The position numbers and the translations under genes are program-made. Positions 1 to 8,549 of a stretch of 64,000 nt of DNA are shown piece after piece. The notes under the pieces are model-generated. The model saw only the letters and a list, made by a program, of their open reading frames with translations. It was not told where the DNA came from and searched no databases. The DNA comes from Chloroflexota bacterium (GTDB taxonomy: Bacteria > Chloroflexota > Limnocylindria > Limnocylindrales > CSP1-4), in assembly GCA_947475545.1 (NCBI GenBank), contig CANJLL010000002.1:62001-126000 (forward strand), read 5' to 3'. Position 1 is the first letter of the stretch, and each line of letters opens with the position of its first letter.

Positions 1-1114
1 GCGCGATGGGGGCGTGATCCGTGGCGACCGCGTCAACGGTGCCATCCAGCAGGCCGACCAGGCAGGCGGCCGCGTCCGCGGCGGAGCGGAGCGGCGGCTC
101 CACCCGGAGCGAGCTGGCGTACGGGGCCGCCGCCAACGGGCCATCGGCCCAGGGATTGTCGCTCCCGTCCCAGGCCCAGCGCCGCGACCCCGCGAGCCAG
201 CCGTCGGTCAGCGCCAGGTGATGCGGCGTCACGTCGCAGGTGACAGGCAGCCCGGCGGCCTTCGCCCGACGCACCAGCGCGATCGAGCCGGCCGTGGAGA
301 GATGCGCCAGGTGGAGCCGCACGCCCGGCACGTCCCGGACGACGTCGGCAAGGATGGCCAGGTCGCGGCCGACCGCCGCCTCCTCGGCTGCCGCGGGCGA
401 GCCCCGCAGGCCCAGCACGGTCGCGACCAGCCCGTCGTTCGCCTCCGCCCCGTGGCTCAGCCCCGGGTCCACGGCATGCTCCACGACCGGCACGCCCAGC
501 ATCCCGGCGTAGGCGAGGGCGCTCCGCAGGATCGAGGCGGAGCGAACGGGCGCGGGGTCGTCGCTGAACGCCGCCGCCCCGGCGTCGGCCAGCTCGCCCA
601 GGGCCGCCAGTCGCTCTCCCGCTCGTCCCGCGGTCAGCGCGCCAACGCCCAGCACGCGGACCGGCGACCCGGATGCGGCCGCCAGCGCCCGGACCCGGAT
701 CAGGACACCCGGCTCGTCGGCGGCCGGGGTCGTGTCGGCCATCGCGCAGACGGTGGTGAAGCCACCATGGGCGGCGGCCGCCAGGCCACTCGCGATCGTC
801 TCGGCGGCTTCGTCGCCGGGCTCGCGCAGGTGGGCGTGCAGGTCCGTGAAACCCGGCACGACGATGACGCCATCCGGCCCGACGCCCGCGGCATCGGCCC
901 CGCGCAGCCAGGTCACCGCGCGCAGGACCCCGTCGCGGACCACCAGTTCGCCGGGCCCCTCACGCCCGGTCGCTGGATCCACCAGCCAGGCCCGGCTGAT
1001 CTCCAGCTCCGCGGACGCCGCGGCCGCCCGTCCCCGCGCCAGCGCGCCGCCCGGCCCCGTCGCGCCGTTCTGCCCCGACCCGACGTTGGACCCCGACCCG
1101 CTCGCCGCGTTCAT
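1..1114 (-). CDS. pyrC: Dihydroorotase, class I (3' end cut by window edge)
   Basis: Cyclises carbamoyl aspartate to dihydroorotate in cytosolic pyrimidine synthesis. About 371 residues are visible; the C-terminus lies beyond base 1. The amidohydrolase signature DLHAHLREPG (HxH metal ligands) is followed by a GGFTTV segment, then FSDD, the Asp that serves class I enzymes as a metal ligand, a VEH histidine, HLAHLST and CDVTPHH. The last visible residues, DAVATDHAPI, contain the metal-binding Asp. The ATG start overlaps the pyrB stop as ATGA, so translation is probably coupled. A Gly/Ala-rich N-terminal extension of about 30 residues precedes the barrel. Family assignment is secure from motifs and operon context. 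Confidence 0.93.
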   Translation of the reverse strand, partial: MNAASGSGSNVGSGQNGATGPGGALARGRAAAASAELEISRAWLVDPATGREGPGELVVRDGVLRAVTWLRGADAAGVGPDGVIVVPGFTDLHAHLREPGDEAAETIASGLAAAAHGGFTTVCAMADTTPAADEPGVLIRVRALAAASGSPVRVLGVGALTAGRAGERLAALGELADAGAAAFSDDPAPVRSASILRSALAYAGMLGVPVVEHAVDPGLSHGAEANDGLVATVLGLRGSPAAAEEAAVGRDLAILADVVRDVPGVRLHLAHLSTAGSIALVRRAKAAGLPVTCDVTPHHLALTDGWLAGSRRWAWDGSDNPWADGPLAAAPYASSLRVEPPLRSAADAAACLVGLLDGTVDAVATDHAPIA

Positions 1115-2178
1115 CGCGGCCCCCGCACGCCGGCCAGCAGGTAGAGGAGCGCCATGCGGACCGCCACGCCGTTCGCTACCTGTTCCGTGATCACCGACTG
1201 GATCCCCTCGGCCACGTCCGGCGCGATCTCCACGCCCTCGTTGATGGGCCCGGGGTGCATCACCAGCGCGCCGGGTCGCGCCAGCGCGAGCCGCTCCCGC
1301 GTCAGGCCAAAGCGTGCCGAGTACTCGCGCAAGGACGGGAGCAGGCCGCCGCTCATCCGCTCCTGCTGGAGCCGCAGGGCCATGACCACGTCAGCGTCGC
1401 GCAGCGCGGCGTTGACGTCCGATGTGACCGTGAAGCGCCGCGAGGCCGGCCCAACCCCGGAGCCTGCCCACGCCTCCAGCCCACGCACCAGCGTGGCCGG
1501 CCCGCAGACCCACAGGTCCGCACCGGCCGCCGTCAGCGACCAGATGTTGGAGCGGGCCACGCGCGAGTGAAGCGCGTCGCCAAGGATCACGACCTTGCGC
1601 CCCGCGACCGTCCCACCGGGGAGCCGGCGACGCATCGTGTACAGGTCCAGGAGTGCCTGGGTGGGATGCGCGTGCCAGCCGTCCCCGCCGTTGAGGACGC
1701 TCCCGCCGAAGTGCTCCGCGGCGAGCTGGGCCGCCCCCGAGTGGGAGTGGCGCAGGACCAGCATCCCGGCGCCCAGGGCCTCGATGGTCCGGAGCGTGTC
1801 CAGAAACGATTCGCCCTTGACCACGGACGAGGTGGCGGTGGCGATGTTCACGACATCCGCCGACAGGTTCTTGGCCGCGACCTCGAACGAGACTCGGGTC
1901 CGGGTGGAGGCCTCGTAGAAGAGGATGGTGACGTTGGTGCCGCGCAGCGCGGGGACCTTGGCGATGGGCCGGCCCAGGACCTCCCGCATGGCGTCCGTCG
2001 TGCGCATGACCAGCTCGGTCTCGTCCGCGGACAGGATGTCGACGTCCAGCAGGTGGCGGTGGCGCCAGGCCACGGGTTGGCTGTGTGGCGCGGCGTCCAC
2101 CGACGGCACCACGACGGGAATGCCAACCCCCTCATCCTCCGGCGAAGCCGGCGATCCGGGCGGTCGGCTGGGGCTCAC
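1111..2178 (-). CDS. pyrB: Aspartate carbamoyltransferase catalytic subunit
   Basis: Condenses carbamoyl phosphate with aspartate, the committed step of pyrimidine synthesis. The 355-residue product carries the carbamoyl phosphate loop STRTR in [13 protein letters not shown], the GESFLDT segment, the HPTQ motif in [14 protein letters not shown] and [11 protein letters not shown] near the C-terminus, all typical of ATCase rather than ornithine carbamoyltransferase. It is slightly longer than the usual 305-320 residues because of about 40 unconserved N-terminal residues; an internal start is therefore possible. The GTG start overlaps the pyrR stop as GTGA and its own stop overlaps pyrC, so pyrR, pyrB and pyrC form one translationally coupled operon. 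No pyrI regulatory gene is adjacent. Confidence 0.95.
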   Translation of the reverse strand: MSPSRPPGSPASPEDEGVGIPVVVPSVDAAPHSQPVAWRHRHLLDVDILSADETELVMRTTDAMREVLGRPIAKVPALRGTNVTILFYEASTRTRVSFEVAAKNLSADVVNIATATSSVVKGESFLDTLRTIEALGAGMLVLRHSHSGAAQLAAEHFGGSVLNGGDGWHAHPTQALLDLYTMRRRLPGGTVAGRKVVILGDALHSRVARSNIWSLTAAGADLWVCGPATLVRGLEAWAGSGVGPASRRFTVTSDVNAALRDADVVMALRLQQERMSGGLLPSLREYSARFGLTRERLALARPGALVMHPGPINEGVEIAPDVAEGIQSVITEQVANGVAVRMALLYLLAGVRGPR

Positions 2179-2738
2179 GCCGCCGGCGCTCCGCCTGGCA
2201 GGTCCGCCATCCGTTCGATCTCGACGCTGTCCTCGCCGTCAACCTCCGCCAGGTGGACGCGGACGGTCTCCTCGCGCGAGGTGGGGACGTTCTTGCCGAC
2301 GTGGTCCGCGCGGATGGGCAGCTCGCGATGGCCGCGGTCCACCAGGACCGCCAGGCGCACCACGGACGGGCGACCAAAGTCCATCAGCGCGTCGAGCGCG
2401 GCACGGATGGTCCGGCCGGTGTACAGGACGTCGTCCACGAGCACGACCGTCATGCCGTTGATGTCGAACGGCAGGCTGGTGCCCTTCACGACGGGCTGCT
2501 GGGCGACCAGCGACAGGTCGTCGCGATAGAAGGTGATGTCGAGCGCGCCGACGGGGATCTGGGCGGACTCATGCTCGGCGATTGCCGCGGCGATCCGGTG
2601 GGCGAGCGGGACGCCCCGACGCTGGATGCCGACGAGCAGCAGGCCACTGGTTCCCGCCTGCTTCTCCACGATCTCGTGGCTGATCCGAACCGTGGCTCGG
2701 CGGAGCTCATCGGCGGACATGATCTGCCGACCGCTCAC
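2175..2738 (-). CDS. pyrR: PyrR bifunctional pyrimidine regulator / uracil phosphoribosyltransferase
   Basis: RNA-binding attenuator or translational repressor of pyr genes, often with uracil phosphoribosyltransferase activity. The 187-residue product matches the Bacillus family closely: [21 protein letters not shown], the PRPP-binding loop [30 protein letters not shown] and GKNVPTS. I choose the GTG at 2738 because it gives the usual family length and follows GGGGAG at good spacing; a longer open frame upstream is not conserved. The start overlaps the stop of a 17-codon leader ORF as GTGA. A hairpin resembling a PyrR binding loop lies upstream at 2822-2838, so autoregulation is likely. Confidence 0.95.
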   Translation of the reverse strand: MSGRQIMSADELRRATVRISHEIVEKQAGTSGLLLVGIQRRGVPLAHRIAAAIAEHESAQIPVGALDITFYRDDLSLVAQQPVVKGTSLPFDINGMTVVLVDDVLYTGRTIRAALDALMDFGRPSVVRLAVLVDRGHRELPIRADHVGKNVPTSREETVRVHLAEVDGEDSVEIERMADLPGGAPAA

Positions 2739-2788
2739 GCGCGGACTCCCCGTTCGCTGTGCTTCAGTTCCGCACGACGTCGCGTCAT
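2735..2788 (-). CDS. Putative 17-aa leader peptide coupled to pyrR
   Basis: Starts with ATG 2788 directly after a strong AAGGAGAGG Shine-Dalgarno and encodes [17 protein letters not shown]. Its TGA overlaps the GTG of pyrR by the GTGA pattern used throughout this operon. The strong ribosome site belongs to this small frame, so pyrR translation may depend on it by termination-reinitiation. The Arg-rich sequence has no homologue I recognise. Whether the peptide has a function of its own or is only a translational switch cannot be told from sequence. Confidence 0.6.
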   Translation of the reverse strand: MTRRRAELKHSERGVRA

Positions 2789-2821
2789 GCGCCTCTCCTT
2801 CCCGGCTTCGCAGAGCCCATC

Positions 2822-2838
2822 CCGGCTCACTGGGCCGG
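2822..2838 (-). promoter_or_regulatory. Candidate PyrR-binding-loop hairpin in the pyr 5' UTR
   Basis: On the minus strand a 5-bp stem CCGGC/GCCGG encloses the loop CCAGTGA. The apical CAGTGA fits the CNGNGA hexaloop of the PyrR binding-loop consensus. It lies about 35 nt upstream of the leader ORF start and downstream of a possible TATGCT -10 box (2857-2862). No U-tract terminator follows, so control at translation start, as proposed for some high-GC bacteria, is more likely than classical attenuation. Confidence 0.5.
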
Positions 2839-2908
2839 TCGCCGAAGGGTGTCCCAAGCATAGCGGCTTCAGGGTCCGGTGCGCGACGACACGGCCAGGT
2901 GGCCGGCC

Positions 2909-3463
2909 CTAGGTGTAGACCCTGACCGTCACCGGGACGACGCCCACGTACCATGCACATCCGCAGACCGTGAAGAAGTCCGGCTTGTACAGGTCCACGA
3001 CGCGCGCCGGGTCCTGGGGGCCGTAGTCGGTCACCGTCCGCTCGATGCAGGCGGCCTGGCCGCAGATCACCACGATCGTGCCACGCGGCAGGCGCATCGC
3101 GGTGAATCCAGCCGAGTAGTACGTGGCGTCCCCCGTCAGCGAGTAGAGCGGATCCTTCCAGGCACTGCTCGACTTGCTGGACGGGACCGAGACCGCGGCC
3201 TTGGCCGGGGTGGTGCCACCCTGACCCGGCTCCTCAAAGGTGCCGTCGACATCGACGAAGCCCGTGGATCTGCGGGCAGGGTCAAGCGGGCCGCCGGGGG
3301 CCGTGGACCGGCCTTGCCAGGAGCCAACGATGACCGACTGGTAGGCCGCCGCGTCGAGAGCCTGTTCTGGGTGCAGGGTTCGAGACCCTGCCAGGCCCGG
3401 CAGCGCCGCCAGCGCGAGCACAGCGCTGAGCAGTGCGCTCGCGACCATCTTGCTGGGTCGCAC
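2909..3463 (-). CDS. Secreted RlpA-like double-psi beta-barrel protein
   Basis: Predicted exported protein of 184 residues. The N-terminus [22 protein letters not shown] is a classical signal peptide. The C-terminal part ([19 protein letters not shown], then [18 protein letters not shown]) follows the RlpA/DPBB pattern G-A-(S/T)-x-Y ... L-P-x-G-T ... D-x-GP ... DL, with the conserved Asp in TDYGP. Four Cys (ICGQAACI and TVCGCAW) may form disulphides. I prefer the GTG at 3463 because a TATGGT -10 box ends 6 nt upstream; ATG codons at 3481 and 3448 are alternatives. Cell-wall action (peptidoglycan binding or cleavage) is inferred from the fold only. Confidence 0.7.
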   Translation of the reverse strand: MRPSKMVASALLSAVLALAALPGLAGSRTLHPEQALDAAAYQSVIVGSWQGRSTAPGGPLDPARRSTGFVDVDGTFEEPGQGGTTPAKAAVSVPSSKSSSAWKDPLYSLTGDATYYSAGFTAMRLPRGTIVVICGQAACIERTVTDYGPQDPARVVDLYKPDFFTVCGCAWYVGVVPVTVRVYT

Positions 3464-3475
3464 GCGTTCACCATA
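3463..3475 (-). promoter_or_regulatory. Leaderless promoter -10 and start of the DPBB gene
   Basis: TATGGT (3470-3475) precedes the GTG by exactly GAACGC. A TTGGCT lies 18 nt further upstream. The block GTA(T/C)GGTGAACGC followed by an (A/G)TG and CCCAGCAAGATG recurs at the start of the unrelated nuclease gene at 21398, supporting this start choice. Confidence 0.45.
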
Positions 3476-3519
3476 CGACATCAACCCGGCCGGAGCCAAG
3501 CCAGCGACCGCGACCGGGG

Positions 3520-5784
3520 TCAGCGAATGACGATCAGGCGCCCGCCCGGGACCGACCGGACGCTCCCAAAGCCGTCCTTGGTCCAGCCAACCACCTCGAT
3601 GCGACTCCCCTGCCCCGCGGCGTCGGCCGGGGTGACCCAGACCAGCTCGCTCGCGCCGATCGCGAAGCCGCGGAGGGCCGGGACACCCACCAGCTGGTGC
3701 AGCGGGTCCAGCTGCCAGGCGCCATCCGCCAGCATGTAGAGCGTCAGGCTTCCGATCGAAGGCTCAACCGGGTTGGCGATCCAGACCGCCAGGTGCGTCC
3801 CGCTGGGGTCGAAGGCGGCATCGAAGTCGACAAGGGGGCCGTCAACCAGGCCCTGCGGGCCCGCCGGGGCGGGCGCCTTCGATGGCGCCGCGGAGCCTGT
3901 TGGGTCGAGGCTGGCTGCAGGAGCCGAGCCGAACCCGTCGGCCGGGCGTGTGGGTGCCGCGGAACTCAGCGCAACCGCCGAGTGGATCGGGGACGGGGCC
4001 GCCGTTGGGCGGGCGGTGCTGGCCGGTGCGGCGCTGGCTGCGGGCAGCCGGCCGCTGCCGACGGGGCCAGCGGACGTCCCGGGGCCCGCCGACGGGCCCG
4101 GCGAGGGCGACGCGCCCGGCGAGGCCGACGCGCCCGGCAGCGTCACGATTGGCAGGGCCGATGCCCACGGCGCCACGATCAGCCGACCGGTGCCGGGCAT
4201 CCAGTCGACACCCTGCGCATCCGCGACCACGGTGCCGTCCCAGTAGAGCACCCAGGCGCCGGTGGGATCCACGATCGGCCGAAGGAAGCGGCCATCCGGG
4301 AGATCCTGCGCCTGGCTGGTCTCGGGATCCAGGAGGAACGAGGTCACGCCGACCTCCCTCGCGATGACGAACCCGGGCCGGACCGACGGCGCGCTCGAGG
4401 CCGCGGCGGATGGTGCCGGGCTCCCGGACGCCTTCGCCGAAGCGATCGGGCTGGCGGGCGGCCCGGCGAGACCCGTGGGAGTCGAGGTGACGAGGGGGCT
4501 GGGCGTCGGCACGGGCCTGGCGGTCGGTGACACGGTGCCGGCCGCGGTCGGCGAAGCGCCCGGTGCCGGGGTGCCGGGCGGCTGAGCCATGGCCGGCGAC
4601 GAGCCCGGCGCGCGGGAAGCGCCCGGGGCCGGAGACGCACCCGCGGTCGCCGGGACCGCGTCGATCCGGCTGCCCAGGATTCGACTCCCCAGCCAACCGG
4701 AGAAGATGGAGCGGTGGTCGGTCGTGATGGGGCGCGCCTTCGCGTCCCCGACGCGCCAGACGTAGATGTCGGGACCCGTGGAGCCGTCCGACGGCCGAGC
4801 GGCGAACGCGAACCAGGCGCCATCCGGCGAGTGGGCCGCGGTCCCGCCGACCACGATCACGGCTTCGGCGATGGTGGTGGCCGTGCCCCCGGGCGCCGGG
4901 CTGGCATCGGTTGGGCGGCCGGAGGCGGACGCGCCAGGCACGAACGAGGCACCCGGCAGGAAGGATGCGCCGACGACCGGCGTGGCCACCGTCCCGGGAG
5001 CCACGCTGGCCAGGGACGGGGAGGCCGACGGCCGACTTGCCGCCGGGACCGACACTACGAAGACGGACCCGCCGGTGCCGCCGTTCGAGGCGACCACGAC
5101 CAGCTGGGCCGAGTCGGGCGACAGGGAGATACTGCGCGGCGCGGCACCCAGCGCGATGGACGTCCTGGCCACGCCATGGAGCGGCCCACACGCCGTCGAA
5201 TCACCCGCCGGGCAGACCTCGTCCACCTGCGTCAGGTACACATCAAACGAGCCGTCCGTTCCCGACTGGATCCAGCGCACGTCGGCGAGCACGGCGATCG
5301 CCGACGCGGCGGGGCCGGAGGCTCCCCCGCTGGGCACCGGGAAGAGTGCGCGGCCGAGGCCGCCCAGGAGCGACGAGCCGGCGATCAGCGCAACCACCAG
5401 CATTCCGGACACGATCGCCGGCGACCAGGCGTGACGTCGCGCCGGCGATGCCGGCCGGGACGGCGGGGACGCGCGCCGGTCGCGTGCACTCCGCTCTCGC
5501 TCACGATCCAGCGCGGCGGCCGTCCGGGCCCACAAGTCCCGCGGCGGGCTGGGCGCCCGGTCGCGCAGGGCGCGCAGGAGTGCCCGGTCGGCCTCGTAGG
5601 CGGCGGTGGTGGCGCTGCATGCGGCGCAGGCCGCCAGGTGGCCCGTCAACCACGCCTCGTCGATGGGACCAGGCGGCTCGGTGGGGCGCTGCGCCGCCAG
5701 CGCGAGGGCTCGGGCATGGTCGTCGCCCAGGGCAAGCAGGTCTCGCTGCGGATCCGGCACGGGCGGGTGGGCGGCGGTGTTCAC
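3520..5784 (-). CDS. Transmembrane zinc-finger anti-sigma factor with extracytoplasmic beta-propeller-like region
   Basis: Likely membrane anchor that sequesters the ECF sigma factor encoded just upstream. The 754-residue protein begins with a cytosolic anti-sigma zinc finger, WLTGHLAACAACS (H49, C53, C56), then one membrane segment around residues 121-145. The large outer part contains WD40/TolB-like strands (SLSPDSAQLVVVAS, HSPDGAWFAFAARP, DPTGAWVLYWDG, FDPSGTHLAVWIA) separated by long Pro/Ala/Ser/Gly tracts. The GTG start overlaps the sigma stop as GTGA, which fixes both the start and the pairing. The propeller may sense an external ligand; the Ser/Pro tracts could be cell-wall spanning or glycosylated. 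The low-complexity linkers are unlike the rest of the protein. Confidence 0.85.
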   Translation of the reverse strand: MNTAAHPPVPDPQRDLLALGDDHARALALAAQRPTEPPGPIDEAWLTGHLAACAACSATTAAYEADRALLRALRDRAPSPPRDLWARTAAALDRERERSARDRRASPPSRPASPARRHAWSPAIVSGMLVVALIAGSSLLGGLGRALFPVPSGGASGPAASAIAVLADVRWIQSGTDGSFDVYLTQVDEVCPAGDSTACGPLHGVARTSIALGAAPRSISLSPDSAQLVVVASNGGTGGSVFVVSVPAASRPSASPSLASVAPGTVATPVVGASFLPGASFVPGASASGRPTDASPAPGGTATTIAEAVIVVGGTAAHSPDGAWFAFAARPSDGSTGPDIYVWRVGDAKARPITTDHRSIFSGWLGSRILGSRIDAVPATAGASPAPGASRAPGSSPAMAQPPGTPAPGASPTAAGTVSPTARPVPTPSPLVTSTPTGLAGPPASPIASAKASGSPAPSAAASSAPSVRPGFVIAREVGVTSFLLDPETSQAQDLPDGRFLRPIVDPTGAWVLYWDGTVVADAQGVDWMPGTGRLIVAPWASALPIVTLPGASASPGASPSPGPSAGPGTSAGPVGSGRLPAASAAPASTARPTAAPSPIHSAVALSSAAPTRPADGFGSAPAASLDPTGSAAPSKAPAPAGPQGLVDGPLVDFDAAFDPSGTHLAVWIANPVEPSIGSLTLYMLADGAWQLDPLHQLVGVPALRGFAIGASELVWVTPADAAGQGSRIEVVGWTKDGFGSVRSVPGGRLIVIR

Positions 5785-6419
5785 TGGCCGCGCTCCTTGC
5801 CGCGATCCACGGCCGGGGGAGCGGCCTGCGCCGCCCGGGTCCCGGGTCCGCCGAGTGCGCCGCCGGCGGCCAGGAACGCGTCCTCGGTGGCCTGCTCCTC
5901 GGCGAGCGCACGGCGAAGGCTGTCGCGGGCCCGCGTCAGCAGTGCCCGCACGGCCACGTGGCTCACGTCGAGCGCGGCGGCCAGCTCCAGGCCAGTGAGG
6001 TCGTGAAGCTCCGCGAGAAGGAGGGCGGCCCGCTGTCGCTCGGGGATGCGCTCCAGCGCCCGGGCCAGTGGGCCGGAGAGACGGGTGTCCATCGCCACGC
6101 GCTCGGCCGACGGCGCGGCCCCGTTGGATTCCCCCGTCCACGGCAGGAACCGGATGATCTTGCGCCGCCGCAACTCGTCGAGGGCGACCCGGTGGGCGAT
6201 CTGGTACAGCCAGGCGCGGGCGTTGTCCGGCGGGCCGAGGCGATCGTAGGCCCGGTAGGCCTTCAGGAAGGTGTCCTGGGCCAGGTCCGCGGCGAGCTCC
6301 TCGTCGCGCAGCATGCGGAAGAGGAACGCGAAGATCTCGGTCTGGTGGCGGGCGAAGAGGTCTTCGACGAATGACGCCGCGGTTTCGGCCGGGTCCCGGG
6401 CCGGACGCGCGTCGGTCAT
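5781..6419 (-). CDS. ECF RNA polymerase sigma factor
   Basis: Alternative sigma factor of 212 residues. Region 2 is seen in FAFLFRMLRDEELAADLAQD followed by TFLKAYRAYDRL and ARAWLYQIAHRVALDELRRRK, and region 4 in LERIPERQRAALLLAELHDLTG with the HTH AAALDVSHVAVRALLTRAR. A 40-residue Ala/Gly-rich tail follows. It overlaps the anti-sigma gene by 4 nt, the usual sigma/anti-sigma cotranscription. The ATG at 6419 is the first in frame near the conserved region; no clear Shine-Dalgarno is present, so the exact start is uncertain. Probable autoregulation through its own promoter is expected for the family but I could not identify the site. Confidence 0.92.
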   Translation of the reverse strand: MTDARPARDPAETAASFVEDLFARHQTEIFAFLFRMLRDEELAADLAQDTFLKAYRAYDRLGPPDNARAWLYQIAHRVALDELRRRKIIRFLPWTGESNGAAPSAERVAMDTRLSGPLARALERIPERQRAALLLAELHDLTGLELAAALDVSHVAVRALLTRARDSLRRALAEEQATEDAFLAAGGALGGPGTRAAQAAPPAVDRGKERGQ

Positions 6420-6633
6420 GGGGTGGGCCAGCGGGAAGGAACGGCCGGGCGCGCCGGTGCCGGCGAGAGCGCCCCCGGGCCCGGACAGGGCGCCGGACCG
6501 AACGACGCGATCGAGACCGGGGTTGCTGGCGAGTTGGTCCACGGGCGAATGACGGGGCGCCCGGCCCGGTTGTGACGAATCCCGTCCGTGGAGCCCGCGG
6601 GGTCGGCCGCGAGTCGGCTCGCAGCAGCCCCTG

Positions 6634-7626
6634 TCACCGCGACCGCCCGGATGCCTCACTGGCGCGGTCCAGCAGTTCCTCGACGGCGTCTTCGGGTGAG
6701 ACCGGGTTGACCGGCAGACCCGTGCCCAGCTCCAGGCCCGCGATCTCGCGGAGGCGCGGGTGGATCTCCCAGTGCCAGTGAAAGGTGGCGTCGACGCGCT
6801 CGCGCAGGGGCGCGGTGTGCAGGACCAGGTTGTAGGGCGGGCCGTCGAGCGCGGCGGAGAGGCTGGCCAGCACGTTGCGGATGGCCTCGGCGGTCTGGCG
6901 GACATCGTGGTCGGTAGCCTTGGCAAAGTCCGCCTCGTGCTGGCGCGGCACGATCCAGACCTCGAACGGGGAGCGCGAGGCCCACGGCGCAAACGCGACG
7001 CTGGCGTCGTCAACCCAGATGAGTCGCTCCCGGCGCATGACCTCGTCGCGGACGAGGCGGCACCACGGGCACTCCCCCTCCCGGATGACGAACCGGGCGG
7101 CGCCACCCAGCTCCTCGGCGACGCGGTGCGGGACCTGCGGCAGGTCGTACAGGTCGAGGCAGAGATGGTTGGTGCGCGCGCCGGCCTCGATGCCCCAGTT
7201 CTGGACCACCTGGAGGTAGTCCGTCTGGCCGGCCTTGGCGGCGGCGGCCACGGCATCCCGGGCGCTCATGATCAGCCCGGCGATGACCTGGTTGCCCACG
7301 GCGTGGAGCGGCCGGTGCTCCCCCGGCGGCGCGATGATGGTTCGCCAGCTGCCCGCGGCCCGCGCCTGGCCCAGGGTCACCTGGCCCAGGGCGCCACGCA
7401 GCTCACGCGCCTCCGCCTCCGTGCCAACGACGTGGAAGGCGAAGTCCTTCAGGATCCTGACACGGACACCGTCGCCGGGCTGGGCGCAGTTCTGGCACTT
7501 CCCGTCGTCCTCGACGTGGCCCGCCCGCCGCGCGAACCGGTCGCGATGGAAGGCGCGATCCACGACGGTGGCAACCCACCAGCCCGTGATGGGGTCCTTG
7601 CGCAGCTCGAACAGGCCGGCGCTCAC
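6634..7626 (-). CDS. GalT-like (HIT superfamily) nucleotidylyltransferase homologue with altered active site
   Basis: The 330-residue product has the layout of galactose-1-phosphate uridylyltransferase: a zinc-like CQNC pair, the segment VVQNWGIEAGA, a second CPWC pair, and the C-terminal FHWHWEIHPRL repeat with GTGLPVNPVSPEDA. In true GalT the first domain has HPHSQ after this N-W-G-x-E-A-G segment, with the second His as nucleophile. Here the corresponding residues read NHLCLD, so the nucleophile position is Cys. The reading was checked at the DNA level (7141-7200). Start GTG overlaps the lipB stop as GTGA. It could be a phosphorylase or hydrolase of the HIT superfamily rather than a classical GalT; no other Leloir genes are adjacent. 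Confidence 0.75.
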   Translation of the reverse strand: MSAGLFELRKDPITGWWVATVVDRAFHRDRFARRAGHVEDDGKCQNCAQPGDGVRVRILKDFAFHVVGTEAEARELRGALGQVTLGQARAAGSWRTIIAPPGEHRPLHAVGNQVIAGLIMSARDAVAAAAKAGQTDYLQVVQNWGIEAGARTNHLCLDLYDLPQVPHRVAEELGGAARFVIREGECPWCRLVRDEVMRRERLIWVDDASVAFAPWASRSPFEVWIVPRQHEADFAKATDHDVRQTAEAIRNVLASLSAALDGPPYNLVLHTAPLRERVDATFHWHWEIHPRLREIAGLELGTGLPVNPVSPEDAVEELLDRASEASGRSR

Positions 7627-8468
7627 GAGGCCACCCCGGCCGCGGCTTCCAGGGCGGGCCCCGCATCGGCCGCCCGCTCGGCATCGGCCGCCCGCCCGGC
7701 TTCGGCGGCTCGCTCGGCATCGGCCAGGCCCGCTTCGAGCATGGCGGGCGAGATCCAGTCCAGCGGCGCCTCCAGCCCCGCCGCGAAGGCGGCGCCGAAC
7801 ACCTGGCCGGCCCGTTCCACCCGGGCCGTGGTGGGCGGCTCGGCGGAGAGGCCCAGCTCCTGCGCGACGGACGTGGAGACCACGCCGGGCATGCCGCACG
7901 GGTCGATCAGGTTGAAGGCATGCAGATCCGGATCCACGTTCAGCGCGATCCCGTGATAGCTCACCCCGCGCTCGATCCGGAGGCCCAGCGCCCCGATCTT
8001 GCGGGGAGCCGGGCTGCCGACAGCGCACCAGCTGCCGGGGTGTCCGTCGCGCCGATCCGCCGTCACCCCGAAGTCCGCGCACGTGGCGGCCAGCGCGGCC
8101 TCCAGCGCCCGGACCAGGGGCCGGACCAGGAGCCGGCGATCCGCCAGCCGGAGGATGGGATAGGCGACCAGCTGGCCGGGGCCGTGGTAGGTGACCTCCC
8201 CGCCGCGCTCCACCGGGATCACCTCGATGTGGCGGGCGCGCAGCTGGCGCGGCGTTGCGAGGACGTGGGCCGGGTCCGCGCCGCGGCCCAGCGTGAGAAC
8301 CGCGTCATGCTCCAGCAAGAGGAGCGTGTCCGGGACGGCCCCCGCGGCCCGCGCGGCCACCAGCCGCTTCTGGAGATCCCAGGCGTCGCGGTAGGCGATC
8401 CGCCCCAGCCAACACGCCCGGAGCGGCTGGGCAGGCTGCGCGGGAAGCGGCGCGGGCTGGGCGTCCAT
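7623..8468 (-). CDS. lipB: Lipoyl(octanoyl) transferase
   Basis: Transfers octanoate from ACP to lipoyl domains, the first step of protein lipoylation. Characteristic motifs are RGGEVTYHGPGQLVAYPI, the catalytic Lys in RKIGALGLRIERGVSYHG and the catalytic Cys in LIDPCGMPGV. The ATG at 8468 is chosen because TATCGT ends 6 nt before it (leaderless pattern); a TTG 9 codons upstream is less likely. The C-terminal 40 residues are a degenerate repeat of AERAAEAG/AADAERAADAG type, beyond the normal end of the family. The downstream overlap with the GalT-like gene implies cotranslation, which has no obvious metabolic reason. Confidence 0.94.
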   Translation of the reverse strand: MDAQPAPLPAQPAQPLRACWLGRIAYRDAWDLQKRLVAARAAGAVPDTLLLLEHDAVLTLGRGADPAHVLATPRQLRARHIEVIPVERGGEVTYHGPGQLVAYPILRLADRRLLVRPLVRALEAALAATCADFGVTADRRDGHPGSWCAVGSPAPRKIGALGLRIERGVSYHGIALNVDPDLHAFNLIDPCGMPGVVSTSVAQELGLSAEPPTTARVERAGQVFGAAFAAGLEAPLDWISPAMLEAGLADAERAAEAGRAADAERAADAGPALEAAAGVAS

Positions 8469-8549
8469 GGGTGGACGATAGCAGGGCGTGCTCAACTGGC
8501 CGTTGACCGGCTAGCATTGAGCGACCACCCTATCGGAGACTTGACACCC
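8469..8549. promoter_or_regulatory. Divergent promoter region lipB / ARH-phosphatase
   Basis: Eighty bases separate two divergent genes. On the minus strand TATCGT followed by CCACCC and the ATG gives a leaderless lipB start. On the plus strand GGAGA lies about 11 nt before the ATG at 8550. No convincing -35 box was seen for either direction. Confidence 0.4.

Noticed and set aside
14-1144. Long open frame antisense to pyrC
   Set aside because: Arg/Gly/Ala-rich translation without domains; a product of GC-rich codon bias opposite a clear dihydroorotase.
2890-2903. Terminator hairpin CGGCCA-GG-TGGCCG after the DPBB gene
   Set aside because: Two-base loop, short stem and no T-tract; such stems are common in this sequence.
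3378-3400. tRNA T-arm-like sequence CAGGGTTCGAGACCCTG
   Set aside because: It has a perfect 5-bp stem with a 7-nt loop, but no matching acceptor, anticodon or D arm is found nearby, and it lies inside the signal-peptide part of a convincing protein gene.
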